This document shows, piece by piece, positions 32,360 through 43,404 of a stretch of DNA of 64,000 nt (its first letter is position 1; each line of letters opens with the position of its first letter). Under the pieces are notes generated by a model. The model had not been told where the DNA came from, ran no database searches, and saw only the letters and a list, made by a program, of their open reading frames with translations. This stretch comes from Pseudo-nitzschia pungens (lineage: Eukaryota; Bacillariophyta; Bacillariophyceae; Bacillariales; Bacillariaceae), in the NCBI GenBank assembly GCA_037355855.1, contig CM074760.1, positions 2,844,501-2,908,500 on the forward strand, written 5' to 3'. The translations under genes and the position numbers were made by a program.

Positions 32360-32463
32360 GCGCCAAACCTTTTCCTTTGTGACCAAACCTTTATCCGTTG
32401 GCGCCAAACCTTTATCCGTTGGCGCCAAACCTTTATCCGTTGGCGCCAAACCTTTATCCGTTG
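32360..32463 (+). repeat. 21-bp tandem repeat, five units
   Basis: Units begin GCGCCAAACCTTTATCCG. The last three (32401-32463) are perfect and the first two degenerate. Confidence 0.93.
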
Positions 32464-33361
32464 TGGACCAACAAAGAGCATCCTGACAGAGGGAACAAAT
32501 AGGTATAATACAAAAATAGAAGTCAACAATCCACCTGACTCTTGTAAAGAAATAAAGAAATGGCGGTAAGGTACTATGACATACTTCCGTTGGGTCCATG
32601 GGTCCATGGGTCCATGGATATCACTCGGCTCCATCCGTAAAACCACTGAATGTTGACGATAAAGATGGGGAATAATCCTCCTCATAAATTGCCAATTCAT
32701 AATAATCAAAAAGGGACGTAATGTTGATTTGTGATGCCATGGTGCGAATTGGTGCCTGAGTTCAGAATTGCTGGATTATATGCATCTCGATGGCTAGTGA
32801 CAAGGACGATTCCAGACAGGAAAGGGAGCACAGTGGCCCCTGAAGAAGATATCGGGAATAGTAACGGGGAGAAGCTTGCTATCAATGCCGACACAAAAAT
32901 TGCTACTACTGTCATCGGTAATGTGACGCAATTGTTGAGGTCAAAAACGTCGGAGAGTAGTACCGCTGTGAATGACTGAAGGAGCAAGTTCCATTTGGAA
33001 CTGGAGTATTGCAAGACGCATAAAAGTGCAATTGGGAGAATAAAGAATGAGGATGTTATTCCACAACATTCTGTGATGGAGAAGAAGAACTCCTTACGTC
33101 ATATTGATATTTTTCACCATCATACATTTTTTAGTTAAAGTAGGTAATGTAGTATTTTTAAAAAAAATGTAAATTTACCCGGAAAAAAGTGTGAGGGTAC
33201 CCCATGTCCGTCTCAACGCAACCTTGTATCAAATTCGGCAAACAATCGTGCCATGTGCCGGTTTCTGTGGCTGCGGGTAACAAAGCACATACAGTGCTCC
33301 AATCCTTGTGTCACGTAGGTCTTACCGATAGAGATCAGAATCAAATCAAACGAAAATCAAA
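32464..33361. other. intergenic, prefoldin 5 upstream
   Basis: Contains a short TCCATGGG triplication (32588-32616). Short ORFs on both strands at 32706-33014 have no recognisable family. No gene is claimed. Confidence 0.4.
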
Positions 33362-34386
33362 ATGGCGAGTGCTCAAGGGAATGATGGCGTCTTCGACTTG
33401 GACAGACTGAGTCTTGACGAACTGAACCAAGCAAAGCAGCAGGAAGAAGGACGCCTTCAGGCTCTGACGGGCCGTTACGCCCAACTCCGAGCAGCGGCTG
33501 CCCGTCTTACGGCGTCGTCGAATGCTATATCTGAGCTATCGCCGGCTTCGGAAGGGAAGGAAATAATGATACCACTGACGGAGAGTGTTTATGTTCCCGG
33601 AAAGCTCCGCGAACCCAACAAATTGCTGGTGTGAGTAAAGGTTACTTCGTCCGTGTCGGTTTTCGGTGGTCGAAACACACGATGGAGTGGGCTTGCCATA
33701 CATGCGTGTGATGGGTGCCAATCACGCGTATAAGGGCATGAAAAACGTTCTAACCGCGTCAGCCGTTTGTTGTTTATCTGATCCGGTTGTTTCTGTCATG
33801 CAAACAGGGAAATCGGCACCGGATTTTATGTCGAAAAGAAACCGAGCGAGACGAACGCATTCTTGAACCGAAAATTAGAGATTGTCGATGCCAATTCGGA
33901 GAATATTACCAAGGCAGTTCAGGCCACGAGGTAGGTGACTGAATTGTTTGTTTCTTTCTGCTGGAGTGTTTGGCATTTCACCGGGCATGCTTCACCTCGA
34001 TCAAACGTCCGAACCCAACCCAGTGGATTACAAATAATCATACTGGCACCAGTCGGAACGGATTAGACCACGTTTTAAGTCGTGTGGATTTAGTTTTATT
34101 TGGAATTACCAAATGATGGATTTGGGATGGAGTAGGAGATACCAGTAATACTGGAGTGCTCAAGTTTAACAAATGGTTTTCTGTCGTTGTTTGTCGTCGA
34201 CAAATATCGTAATGATGCATACATTGGTTTTTCACTATCTTACAACCTCACATTTGAATGTTCAAATTAATTATCCGCAGACAAAATCTTGACAGCATTG
34301 CGATGTCAATGCAGGGGAAAATGATGGAGATTCGAGCGAGACAAGAGGGACAACGACACCGTGCGGCAGCCGAAGCTGGCAAATAA
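33362..34386 (+). CDS. PFDN5: prefoldin subunit 5
   Basis: Three exons: 33362-33630, 33808-33930 and 34281-34386, with introns of 177 and 350 bp (donors GTGAGT and GTAGGT); 165 aa, close to the usual ~150. Prefoldin is the cytosolic hexamer that passes unfolded actin and tubulin to the CCT chaperonin; subunit 5 is an alpha-type subunit. The first coiled-coil helix is LSLDELNQAKQQEEGRLQAL. The beta-hairpin has IMIPLTESVYVPGKL, then after the first intron VEIGTGFYVEK. The second helix runs to the Arg/Ala-rich C-terminus. These match the conserved PLT-S-YVPG-L and GTGYYVEK signatures of the family. The ATG at 33362 is preceded by a purine-rich context. Confidence 0.93.
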
Positions 34387-34803
34387 GTACATAACTTTCG
34401 CCGTGTAATATGTACGTGTAGTTTTCTTACTATCGCCATTACGAATTTAACTTAACAATCTCGAGTAGTGCAATGCAAGAAAATCGTGTAGACCCAAATT
34501 TCTTATATGCAGGTACTGATGATGGTCTGACTAGAATCGGATTCGCGCTCGCCTCTCAAGAGATAAGCAACTGTACAGCAGTGGTATTTGTCATGTAAGT
34601 TGATCGTCGTCCACCCCGAGGAAAATCCTACGTGACCATGACTGAAGAAAATTCTGTAACATGTTATGCTTCGTCGAAAAAAAGTCTGCCACTCAGAATA
34701 ATTAGAGCTGAGCACTGACTTCTTCAACGCCAAACAGCCACATCAATGCAATGCATAAAATCAAGTGATTGAGCGATTGAATCATGGATAATTGCCTCGC
34801 TTC
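34387..34803. other. intergenic between convergent genes
   Basis: 3' flanks of prefoldin 5 and the minus-strand gene; nothing else seen. Confidence 0.5.
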
Positions 34804-35831
34804 TTACACCCGTCGGACAAATTCGACGCGACGTTGTTCTCCTCGGTATAGATACAGTGTGCCCGTCAAAAGTTTGACTTTCACTACCTCTCCCTCTTCG
34901 GAATACTGCGATTCGTTATTCTTGTATTGTTTCGAGCGGTTACCTGGCGGAGGTGGGAGTTTGCGCTTTCCTGCCAAAATCTCGGTCCCGGGCACGATGG
35001 CTAGATCGTCGATCATTGCTTGTCGACGACGAGAGCGAGCCTCTCTCGCCGACGCCCTCGAGCGACTTGCTTCTTCGGCGGGAGAGGATTCATCCGCACT
35101 GTCTTGTGAAAAGGTTCCGCCGGCTCTTTGAAACTGAGTCGATCTGGTTCTGGAGCTCGTAGGTGCAGGAGCCGCCGTTTCGATGCCATTCCTTCCCTTT
35201 TTGCCGTCGTCACTCTTGTCCCCTTCGCTAGAAGCCCCTTGTCCCTTTCCATCACTCGCTGCATCCGTCTTACCCCGGGCACTACCACTACCGGCTGGCT
35301 CGGGGGCCGAAACGGTGGAATGTTGCTCCTCGCCTTCCTCGACCGAATACAGCAGCTTCCCAAAAGCTCGTTCGTACATCTCCTCGTCCTTGTACGGTTG
35401 GCTATCGAATTTAACGAGCCATCGTGGATTAGGCGATGGACCTTCTGTCAATAGCTGGGCTAGACGACCTCTTGCAATCACGCCGTGCTGGCGATCAATC
35501 TTTCATGCGGAAAAGAAACGGACCAGAAATAGAGACATGTTGAGCAAGAATCAAGTTTGATCGAAAGATGGATCTTACTGCCCATTCGACAACACCATTG
35601 ATAACGATTGTTGCCATCCCTATCATTTATTTCCACACATCATGATACCCGATTTCATCCAAATCGATTGGTTTCCAGTAAGCCGACGGAAAATCGATTT
35701 TCTGACCGACTTCCGAATGCGTTCTGTCACAAATCGCAACCACATCGACTAACCTCGACAATGTCGCCCACATTGTACTCCGACACGCCTTTCTTTGTCG
35801 CACGACGAGAACGTCGAAGAGAGATTGCCAT
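34804..35831 (-). CDS. unknown Tudor/PWWP-like small-domain protein, paralog A
   Basis: Two exons, 35831-35754 and 35499-34804 (intron 254 bp, donor GTTAGT, phase 0); 257 aa. No family is recognised with certainty. The N-terminus is Arg-rich (LRRSRRATKKG), then YNVGDIVE across the intron to IDRQHGVIARGRLAQLL and PRWLVKFDS. This resembles a small beta-barrel (Tudor/PWWP/chromo-barrel type) with V-G-D-x-V, G-x-I and W-L-V-x-F strands. The middle is Ser/Glu/Lys-rich and probably disordered, with SRRRQAMIDDLAIVPGTEIL. The C-terminal block VKVKLLTGTLYLYRG...VEFVRRV is conserved in paralog B (44972-45993). I infer a nuclear, chromatin- or RNA-linked protein. Confidence 0.8.
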
Positions 35832-36209
35832 GGTAACTCGCGTATTTTCTGATGTCGTCGCTGTTATTGTTGTTGATGCTGCTTGTTTGCTATCAAAGTA
35901 CTTTGTAATAAAGTAAATTGAATTTGGAAAAATGAGAAATTAAGGCGGCAAAAGAAAGAACACGACAACCGACAACACGACGAGACGAGGTTGCCTGTGA
36001 ATCGGGTTGAAACGAATAGCCCCTGTAAACCAAGCACGCCATGGTAACCTTAATACCGGAGGAACCAGTTTCGACACGGTCATGCGTAAATTACCCGTAC
36101 CAGTATTCGTACGGAGTAATCTTACTGGTCAAACCGAGACTTGAGTAGTACTTCGTATTATTTCATCGTGAATTATTGTGTCACCTTTCCCAGTAACCTT
36201 ACGAGTGAG
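35832..36209. other. intergenic
   Basis: No gene. Upstream flank of paralog A, then AAGGTTAC/TACGAGTA words up to the foldback element. Confidence 0.5.
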
Positions 36210-39200
36210 TACTACGAGTCCGACAACAATTGAGAATCACGAGTGGTGCACTGAAATTAGCACCAATGGAACGCCAGTCAACCACCAATGGACCGGGTAG
36301 GAGAAGATACCAATGACAAAAAATTATTTTGTAGGGATAATTTCCTATAACCTCTTATAGTATGCTCTTTCGTTAATGGAAACTCCTTGTTTGAGAGCTT
36401 CACAAACTCTGTATAAAAATCACTTTTTTTGACACCACAGTTCTTCGCATCAGATAACGAGAATACAAGACGAGAATACAAGACGAGAACACCTTGACCA
36501 TGGTGGATCCGGCAGATACCAGAGCCAAAGCGCATCGCAAACTGCAACTTAGTAGGGAGTCAGGGCAACAGAGGCAGGAGAGGCCTCATCCCAAAAGAGG
36601 AGGAGCTCCGGGATATCCAGTATGGCGTCATCGAGAATACTGGAGGATCACGAAGCAGGCTTACCTGTACCTGTATCCAGAGCAACGCTCTTCCGGTGGA
36701 AAAAGAAACTTCATCCAACAGAGGTGAGAAGCAGCAGGAGAGGGGACGAAATGGATGGATGGATCGATCGAAATAACACGGCAATCTGGAGATCCGGAGA
36801 CACGACAATCTACCACAGTATTCAGTCCGATCGATTGAAAGTACTTACCTCGGAATCCCCTACACTTTGAAATTTCCTCCACGAAGAGTTCGATACTTGT
36901 AATAGAGCAGCGCTGAGCGCCATTGTCGATTGTCGCGTCTCCACCAGAAGATTGTCGCGTCTCCACCAGCAGCAAGCAGCAACGCGTCGATATAATACAG
37001 GGAGGGGAAGCAGCAAGCAGCAAGCAGCAATACATCGATATAATACACGGGAGGGGAAGCAGCAAGCAGAAACACGTCAATATAATACAGGGGGGACAGC
37101 AAGCAGCAAGCATCAGCAACGCGTCGATAATACAGGGGGGACAGCAAGCAGCAACGCGTCGATAGTAAAGCAAGCAGCAACGCGTTGATAATACAGGGGG
37201 ACACAGCAAGCAGCAAGCAGCAGCAACGCGTCGATAATACACCAGGGGGGACAGCAAGCAGCAACAAGCAGCAGCAAGGAGCAACGCGTTGATAATACAG
37301 GGGGGACAGCAAGTAGCAAACAGCAGCGAATAACGTACATGGGTTTTGCTAGGTTCGACGCATTGTTTTTGTACTGCAACCAACAATGGGCAGCGGTGTG
37401 GCTGCAGTGACACGTCACAGTTGGCGTGCTACAGAGCTGCAGGAGCAATCGGTCCATTCGACGGGACATTCGCTCACGGATACAGCGAGGATGGTACCTA
37501 CCCCGGGGTTGTAATCCCCTGAAACGCTGAGCGCCATTGTCGATTGTCGCGTCTCCACCATTGTCGATTGTCGCGTCTCCACCACCATGGTTGATTGTCG
37601 ATTTGGTTGTATTTCTTAGTGGTTGTTTAGTGGATTTGCTTTTGCAAGTTGCAAAAATAGAAATAATGAATTAGTGTTGCTGAGCTTTGCTGAGCGCTTT
37701 TGGTAGTGGTAGTAGAGTGGTAGTGGATCAATCGATCGATCGACTTTCGTGTACCGGTATGTTCGATATCCAGACTTGTAGACCTACAATAGCTAAAGAG
37801 AGGTCCAACATCTCTCAATCCCAGCAGTTCTTCTATATTCTGCGGCGCCGGTCGACTTCAATCCCAGGAGTTGACGCGTCCGCCGACTTCAGTCCCAGCA
37901 GTTCTTCTATACTTTGCGGCGCCGGTCAACTTCAATCCCACCATCTGGACGTCCAAGGTTTTCTATTGTACCTATGTTCGATATTCACCAATGGAGATGA
38001 ACATAATCGGATCCCACAAGTGTTCGATACTTAGCTGTGGGAGTGACACGGGAGTGATATGGGAGTGATCGTCTGCCGGTGCTATTGGGGTACAATCAAA
38101 AACCTATTTCAAAGCAACTGGAGCAACACTAATTCATTATTTCTATTTTTGCAAATTGCAAAAGCAAAATCCACTAAACAACCACTAAGAAATACAACCA
38201 AATCGACAATTGACAATCGACAATGGTACTAGAGACGTGACAATCGACAATGGTGGTAGGGACACTGGACACACATGCTGGAGACGCGACAATCAACTGG
38301 TGGAGACGCGACAATTGACAATGGTGGGAATCGAAATCGACCATGGTGGCGCTCGTGGATCCGGGGACAAAGTGGTCCCCATGCTGGTGGATCAGCATCC
38401 GGATTGTTGAGTATAGCGACTCCCTCGTAAGTACCATCTTCTTCACTGTATCTGCAGTGCGCAAACTTCCAATTGAATGAACCAATTGCTGCTGCTGATT
38501 CCAGTGCTCGCTGTTCACTATCCCCTGTTATTCGCTGCTTGCTGCTCCCCTGTACTGGTATACTATCGACGCGTTGCTGCTTGCTGTCGTGTCGGTATAC
38601 TATCGACGCATTGCTGCTTGCTGTCCCCCCTGTATTATCGACGCGTTGCTTGCTGTTTGCTGCTTGCTGTCCCCCCTGTATTATCGACGCGTTGCTGCTG
38701 TTTGCTGTGCCCCCCCCTGTATTATCGACGCGTTGCTGCTGCTTGCTGTCCCCCCTGTATATCGATTATCCAAGAGATTGTAAATCTCATGGTAATGGAT
38801 TTGGGGATCCTTGGCTTTCTTGTTGTCGGAGCTGAAGAGACTATCGTCGGACAAGTCGGACTCCAACAATTCACTCGGGACGTGTCCAAAAGTCTTGCTG
38901 AGAGCAGAAGGGGCCTTTTTGTTGCAGATGGGCATGGTTTCAGAGCTGATTTGGAGGAGATTGCAGTTGCAGAGGATTCCAAGGTAGGTACTTTCAATCG
39001 ATCGGACTGAATACTGTGGTAGATTGTCGCGTCTCCGGATAAGAGGAGGATTGCCGTGTTATTTCGATCGCATCGATCGATCGATTCCAATCGATCGATT
39101 CCAATCGATCGATTTCCCCTCTGCTGAATTCCTCTCTGCTGCTTTCACCTCTGCTGCTCTCTCTCAATCAATGACGCAAGATCAACCCCCCCCATCCAAG

Positions 39201-39529
39201 ACAGTGGCAATAATTGCAAGTGTGATACCATCTTGCTCTCGATTGTTGTTGTGGATAGAGCCACATTTTGGAAGGCCGATGCGACGAAAAAGAACTTTTG
39301 CGAACACCAAAAATAGATGATTTTGAAGAGTTTAGTAAGGCACTCGAACAATGGGTTTCCACTAACAAAACAGCACAATATAAAGGGTTATAGGAATTTA
39401 TCTATTACAGAGATAATTTTTATTTAAGGTATGTTCTCCTACCCGGTCCATTGGTGGTTGACTGGCGTTCCATTGGTTCTAATTTCAGTGCACCACTCGT
39501 GATTCTCAATTGTTGTCGGACTCGTAGTA
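36210..39529. mobile_element. large foldback (palindromic) element
   Basis: The outer ~95-bp ends are inverted copies: 36210-36306 (TACTACGAGTCCGACAAC...) pairs with 39432-39529. Further in, inverted pairs continue: 36748-36850 with 38990-39075, an array of GCAACGCGTCGATAATACAG-type units (36970-37330) with its reverse complement (38540-38760), and 37588-37688 with 38117-38200. The palindrome centre is near 37,880 and holds a direct repeat (37817-37870, 37890-37945). TA at both edges may be the target duplication. Some weak ORF remnants occur (minus 38935-38740, minus 36547-36278) but no recognisable transposase. Most likely a foldback DNA transposon, or an inverted duplication of one. Confidence 0.8.
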
Positions 39530-40851
39530 AATCTTAAAAGTTTTTACCTTACCGTAGCTGATGCCATAGGTCACAGGACTCAGATGATCACGAGTTCCCT
39601 GAACAGGCGGTATCACTGTTCGAACAGCAGTACGTACTGTACGATTCGCCCTAACCTTGTACGAAGTAACCTTATGCTAAACCCGTAAGGTTACTGTACC
39701 TGGCCCGTACCTGAGTGAGTCGCTATCATACCGTACGGTGCGTACCGTACGTTTCTTCCATGATTTGGAGTTTTGGTATTGCTCAGGGAAAGAAAATAAC
39801 GTACCGTAGTACAGTATCAGATATTGGCACCATCAACCATTTCATCCCTCGTAACATCTTTGTTTGTCTTCTTTTCGATTGACCCTCGAGCAATGTAATG
39901 CTCTCAATATTGCTCTTGTAGGGAGGTGGTCTCTCCCTCTTTGTGGCACAGTATCAACATTGGATGTTACTGAGATGAGCAAGAGATTGCCTTTGTTGCA
40001 ATGTAGCGGGAGTTTTGTCAAAGTTCATCCTGTGTTTTCACTGGAATCTACATCTGTTTGACCCCACTGTTGGTTTCCAAACATTGACTTTTACTAGTAG
40101 TGATGCTGTTTGTGGTTGTTTCTCTTCACACCAGACAAATGCAACTCTCAAAAAAAATTCTAAAGAGTCAATTTTTTGTTTCCAATGTTAAAACCATTCT
40201 TTATTGCACTTGACTATATGTAGAGTATGTGTTGTACCAGTAGTTTTCAAGAAAGCTTGAGGCAGAATACTACAGGTGTTAACTAATTTACCAAACTTGA
40301 GTTCTTTCCTCTGCTATTGGACTTGGCAAGAAGGAATTGAAACCTACTTTAGGATGAACTGGAATGCAAGCAAACATTTTAGCTTTTGTAGTGTATCCTT
40401 TTTTTGGATAGTTCTCATGTTGCCATTAACACTGAGTTGCTGACTGGTGGCAAAGATGTTGAAGAGTTCAAGCTGCAATTTGCACCAGTCAGATTTTTTG
40501 GGATGGAAATCAACAGCCAAAGATTGCAGTTTCAAAGCAATTCAATAAGAAGGTCAATATGCTTTCACACAGTGCTGAGCACTGCCAATGATTTCTGAAA
40601 AATGTATTTTAAGGATAGTTGCTTTTTAGACAATCCCTCTAAATTGCAGTCAGACTCAACTGACCCTCCTCATGTTATGAAGACTTGAAAAGGTAGGTTC
40701 TGTACTGATTATGGCACCTTTGGGGGGACTTGCTGCAAAGCCCAACATGGACCATTCCACCCACAAAAGTCTCCTCCTCATTATTCCTGTACTAAACTTC
40801 AAAAGCTGTATTCAATTAATCCTCACAAAAACGTCACCAGCAGCATCGTAT
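39530..40851. other. intergenic
   Basis: First ~300 bp rich in AAGGTTAC/GTACCGTA words. 39840-40850 is AT-rich with no supported gene; short frames only. Confidence 0.4.
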
Positions 40852-41057
40852 TGCCGTGCACCGAATCAACCCTAAATAAGGTTAAGGTTTGGATCAGAGC
40901 AAGATCGGCGATGAGCTGACTCAGCAGGGCTCGCTGACCACTCGCTCAATGCTCCACGAGAGAGCATCTCCAATAACCTCACTAATCATGTAATAGCTCA
41001 CAATTACAATTTGCATATCACTACTATTCTAATCACTAGTAGACCCGGGGTATGGCA
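40852..41057 (+). repeat. 5' LTR of the non-autonomous element
   Basis: 206 bp. It shares only about the first 12 bp and the last ~60 bp with the LTRs of copies 1 and 2. Confidence 0.95.
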
Positions 41058-41982
41058 TGATTTTAAAATCACGCTGAGCGCTGATGACCATGAGCAGAAA
41101 GATCACGATCGACCGAAAAGGCTCGACTAGACTGAAAGAACAACCATTCGAGCGGCCAAGCCGACGGACTGGGGACTGCCAAAATGGAGGCGCGTAGAAG
41201 CAAACAGGGAGAAGGATATCCAGTGTCTGCAGCACAAGGAAGACCGACCCCAGCAACTGTTGGCGCCCAAAGAAGGGAGCAACAGCAGCAACAGAGACAC
41301 CTAAGTACCTAAACAGGACCATGGTCGTCAACAAGAAACAACCAAAATATTGGAAAAAGACCGTTCCAGGAACGGCGACAAAAATGGGATAAAACGGAGG
41401 AACGTCAATCCCAGTTGCAACTAGCACCATTAGATGGAGCAGCAGCAACAACTGAGACACCTAAGGACCTGAACAGGACCAGGGTTGTCAACGTAAGACC
41501 GTTTCAGGAACAACGGCGAAAAGGAACGCCCAATCCAGTGCTACGGCGACAATAAGACCAATCCAGTGTGACGGCGATTACAAAGACGCTACGGCGACAA
41601 AGACGGGATAAAACGAAGCAACGTCAATCCCAGTTGCAGTTAGCACCATTAGATGGAGCAACAGCAACAACGGCGATACCCGAGGACCTCAATAGGACCA
41701 CGGTTGACCAAATAATGAACGTCGGGAAGGCGACCGATCCAGTGTGATGGCGGCTATTAACTCCGATTAATGATCCGTGCCGGGTAAAGCAGCAACAACA
41801 AGGCCAACCTTGTTCCGGACAACCAACCAGTCCACAGGGAGCTCTAAATAAACCAGAGCAATCCCGCAAAATTGAGAAACAACACCCACAGAGGTGCTCC
41901 GGAGTTACAAAATATGAACCTCCAGTCGACTGCTGCAAATACACCCAAAATCAAAACAATCGAACTCGACCGACCCAGTGGG

Positions 41983-42067
41983 ACGGCGACAACAACGCTA
42001 CGGCGACAACAACGCTACGGCGACAACAACGCTACGGCGACAACAACGCTACGGCGACAACAACGCT
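41983..42067 (+). repeat. 17-bp tandem repeat, five units
   Basis: Five perfect units of ACGGCGACAACAACGCT inside the non-autonomous element. Single related units also occur near 41540-41600. Confidence 0.93.
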
Positions 42068-42734
42068 ACGGCGATAATGAATAAACTCCAATCACCATAC
42101 CAGGTATGGAGCAGTTGCAGCAAGCTCCTCCAGAAGCGGGATGCTGGCAACTACACACGGCAAAATGACTGATCCGATGGGATAGCATGCTGCCGCGAAA
42201 AAAAAAAAAAAAAAAAAAACAGAAGAACGATGCCGTTCGAAGAACAACACAACCAAATAACCGTCCGATCCAGCGTGATGGCGGCAACAATAAGGAAGAC
42301 CGTTCCAGGAACAACGGCAAGAAATCGGGATAAAACGGAGCAACGTCAATCCCAGTCGCAGCTAGCACCATTAGATGGAGCAGCAGCAACAACTGACCGA
42401 TCTAGCAAAACGACGGCAAGAGATGACCGATCCGCGAGACGGCAACACGAAATTAACTCAATGCGCGATCGCAAACAATACCTCCAATCGTTCGACGAGC
42501 GACGGAACTGGAACAGTCGCAGCTAGCACCATTAGATGGAGCAGCAGCAACTGAGACACCTAAGGCCCTTAATAGGACCACGGTTGTCGACAAAAGAAAA
42601 TAACAAACGGCGGAAAACCGACGTTTGTGTTGTTGTTACAGGCGATACGATTCACAGACGAACGATCGCGAACAATCCAACGCAACGTCAACAAACCGAT
42701 ACAACACGGTCGACATTGCATCCAAACTAATAAA

Positions 42735-43063
42735 CCTCACCATTCCCATGTGGTGGGTGAGGACTTCTTTTTTAACAGCCAACAATGCTGGAACGCGAAG
42801 AGCTACATGCTTTCGTGGAGGCGAAGGATGTGGACTACACCTACAGACTACGAGTTGTACAAGCTCCACAGGTTTGACAAAACCACTCCTCTCTTCTCTC
42901 CATTCTACAGAGGAGGATACAGCGCACTCCCTGCAGGTGGACATAGCCCAGTCAAATGACTACTATGGGCTGATTGCAACCTCATCATTCCCACGTGGTG
43001 GGTGAGGACTTCTTTCCTTTACTATTACGACCTCATCATTCCCATGTGCTGGGTGAGGACTTC
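42735..43063 (+). repeat. three dispersed copies of a stem-loop repeat
   Basis: Copies at 42735-42770, 42980-43015 and 43031-43063 share CCTCAYCATTCCCAYGTG and then GGGTGAGGACTTCT. CCTCACC and GGTGAGG can pair, so each copy can form a stem-loop near the 3' end of the non-autonomous element. Confidence 0.85.
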
Positions 43064-43198
43064 TAATAACAGCAGTATGGATCATAAGACCGTTCCAACA
43101 GCAGTGATACTCCCTAGTCCAGCAGCTCATAATTAATGTGACTGTAACGATTGGAAAGGGATTGATTGAACCAATAGTGACATTCCCATGGAGGCGTA

Positions 43199-43404
43199 TG
43201 CCGTGCACCGAATCAACCCTAAATAAGGTTAAGGTTTGGATCAGAGCAAGATCGGCGATGAGCTGACTCAGCAGGGCTCGCTGACCACTCGCTCAATGCT
43301 CCACGAGAGAGCATCTCCAATAACCTCACTAATCATGTAATAGCTCACAATTACAATTTGCATATCACTACTATTCTAATCACTAGTAGACCCGGGGTAT
43401 GGCA
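43199..43404 (+). repeat. 3' LTR of the non-autonomous element
   Basis: 206 bp, identical by eye to 40852-41057; preceded by CCATGGAGGCGTA, the counterpart of the purine tract of the autonomous copies. Confidence 0.95.

Larger units (their letters stand above)
40852..43404 (+). mobile_element. non-autonomous LTR retroelement related to copies 1 and 2
   Basis: Two 206-bp LTRs (40852-41057, 43199-43404) read as identical, with TG...CA ends. The target duplication CGTAT is at 40847-40851 and 43405-43409. The 2141-bp interior has no gag or pol. It keeps the family leader: the palindrome TGATTTTAAAATCA at 41058, the GATGACCATGAGCA block, and a stretch through CAGGACCATGGTCG near 41320 that closely matches 16670-16890. 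The rest is repeats. It must borrow Gag and Pol from autonomous relatives, as TRIM/LARD-type elements do. Identical LTRs indicate recent movement. Confidence 0.95.

Noticed and set aside
32002..32382. Repetitive proline/cysteine-rich ORF and its minus-strand partners
   Set aside because: Created by a minisatellite with unit near a multiple of three; no unique sequence or support for a gene.
36661..37413. Cys/Leu-rich 250-codon minus-strand ORF and similar frames at 38477-39010
   Set aside because: Composed of the foldback element's satellite array; frames appear on both arms because of the repeat.
36201..39540. 9-bp target duplication of a Mutator-like element around the foldback
   Set aside because: Nine bases on each side do not match; only TA is shared.
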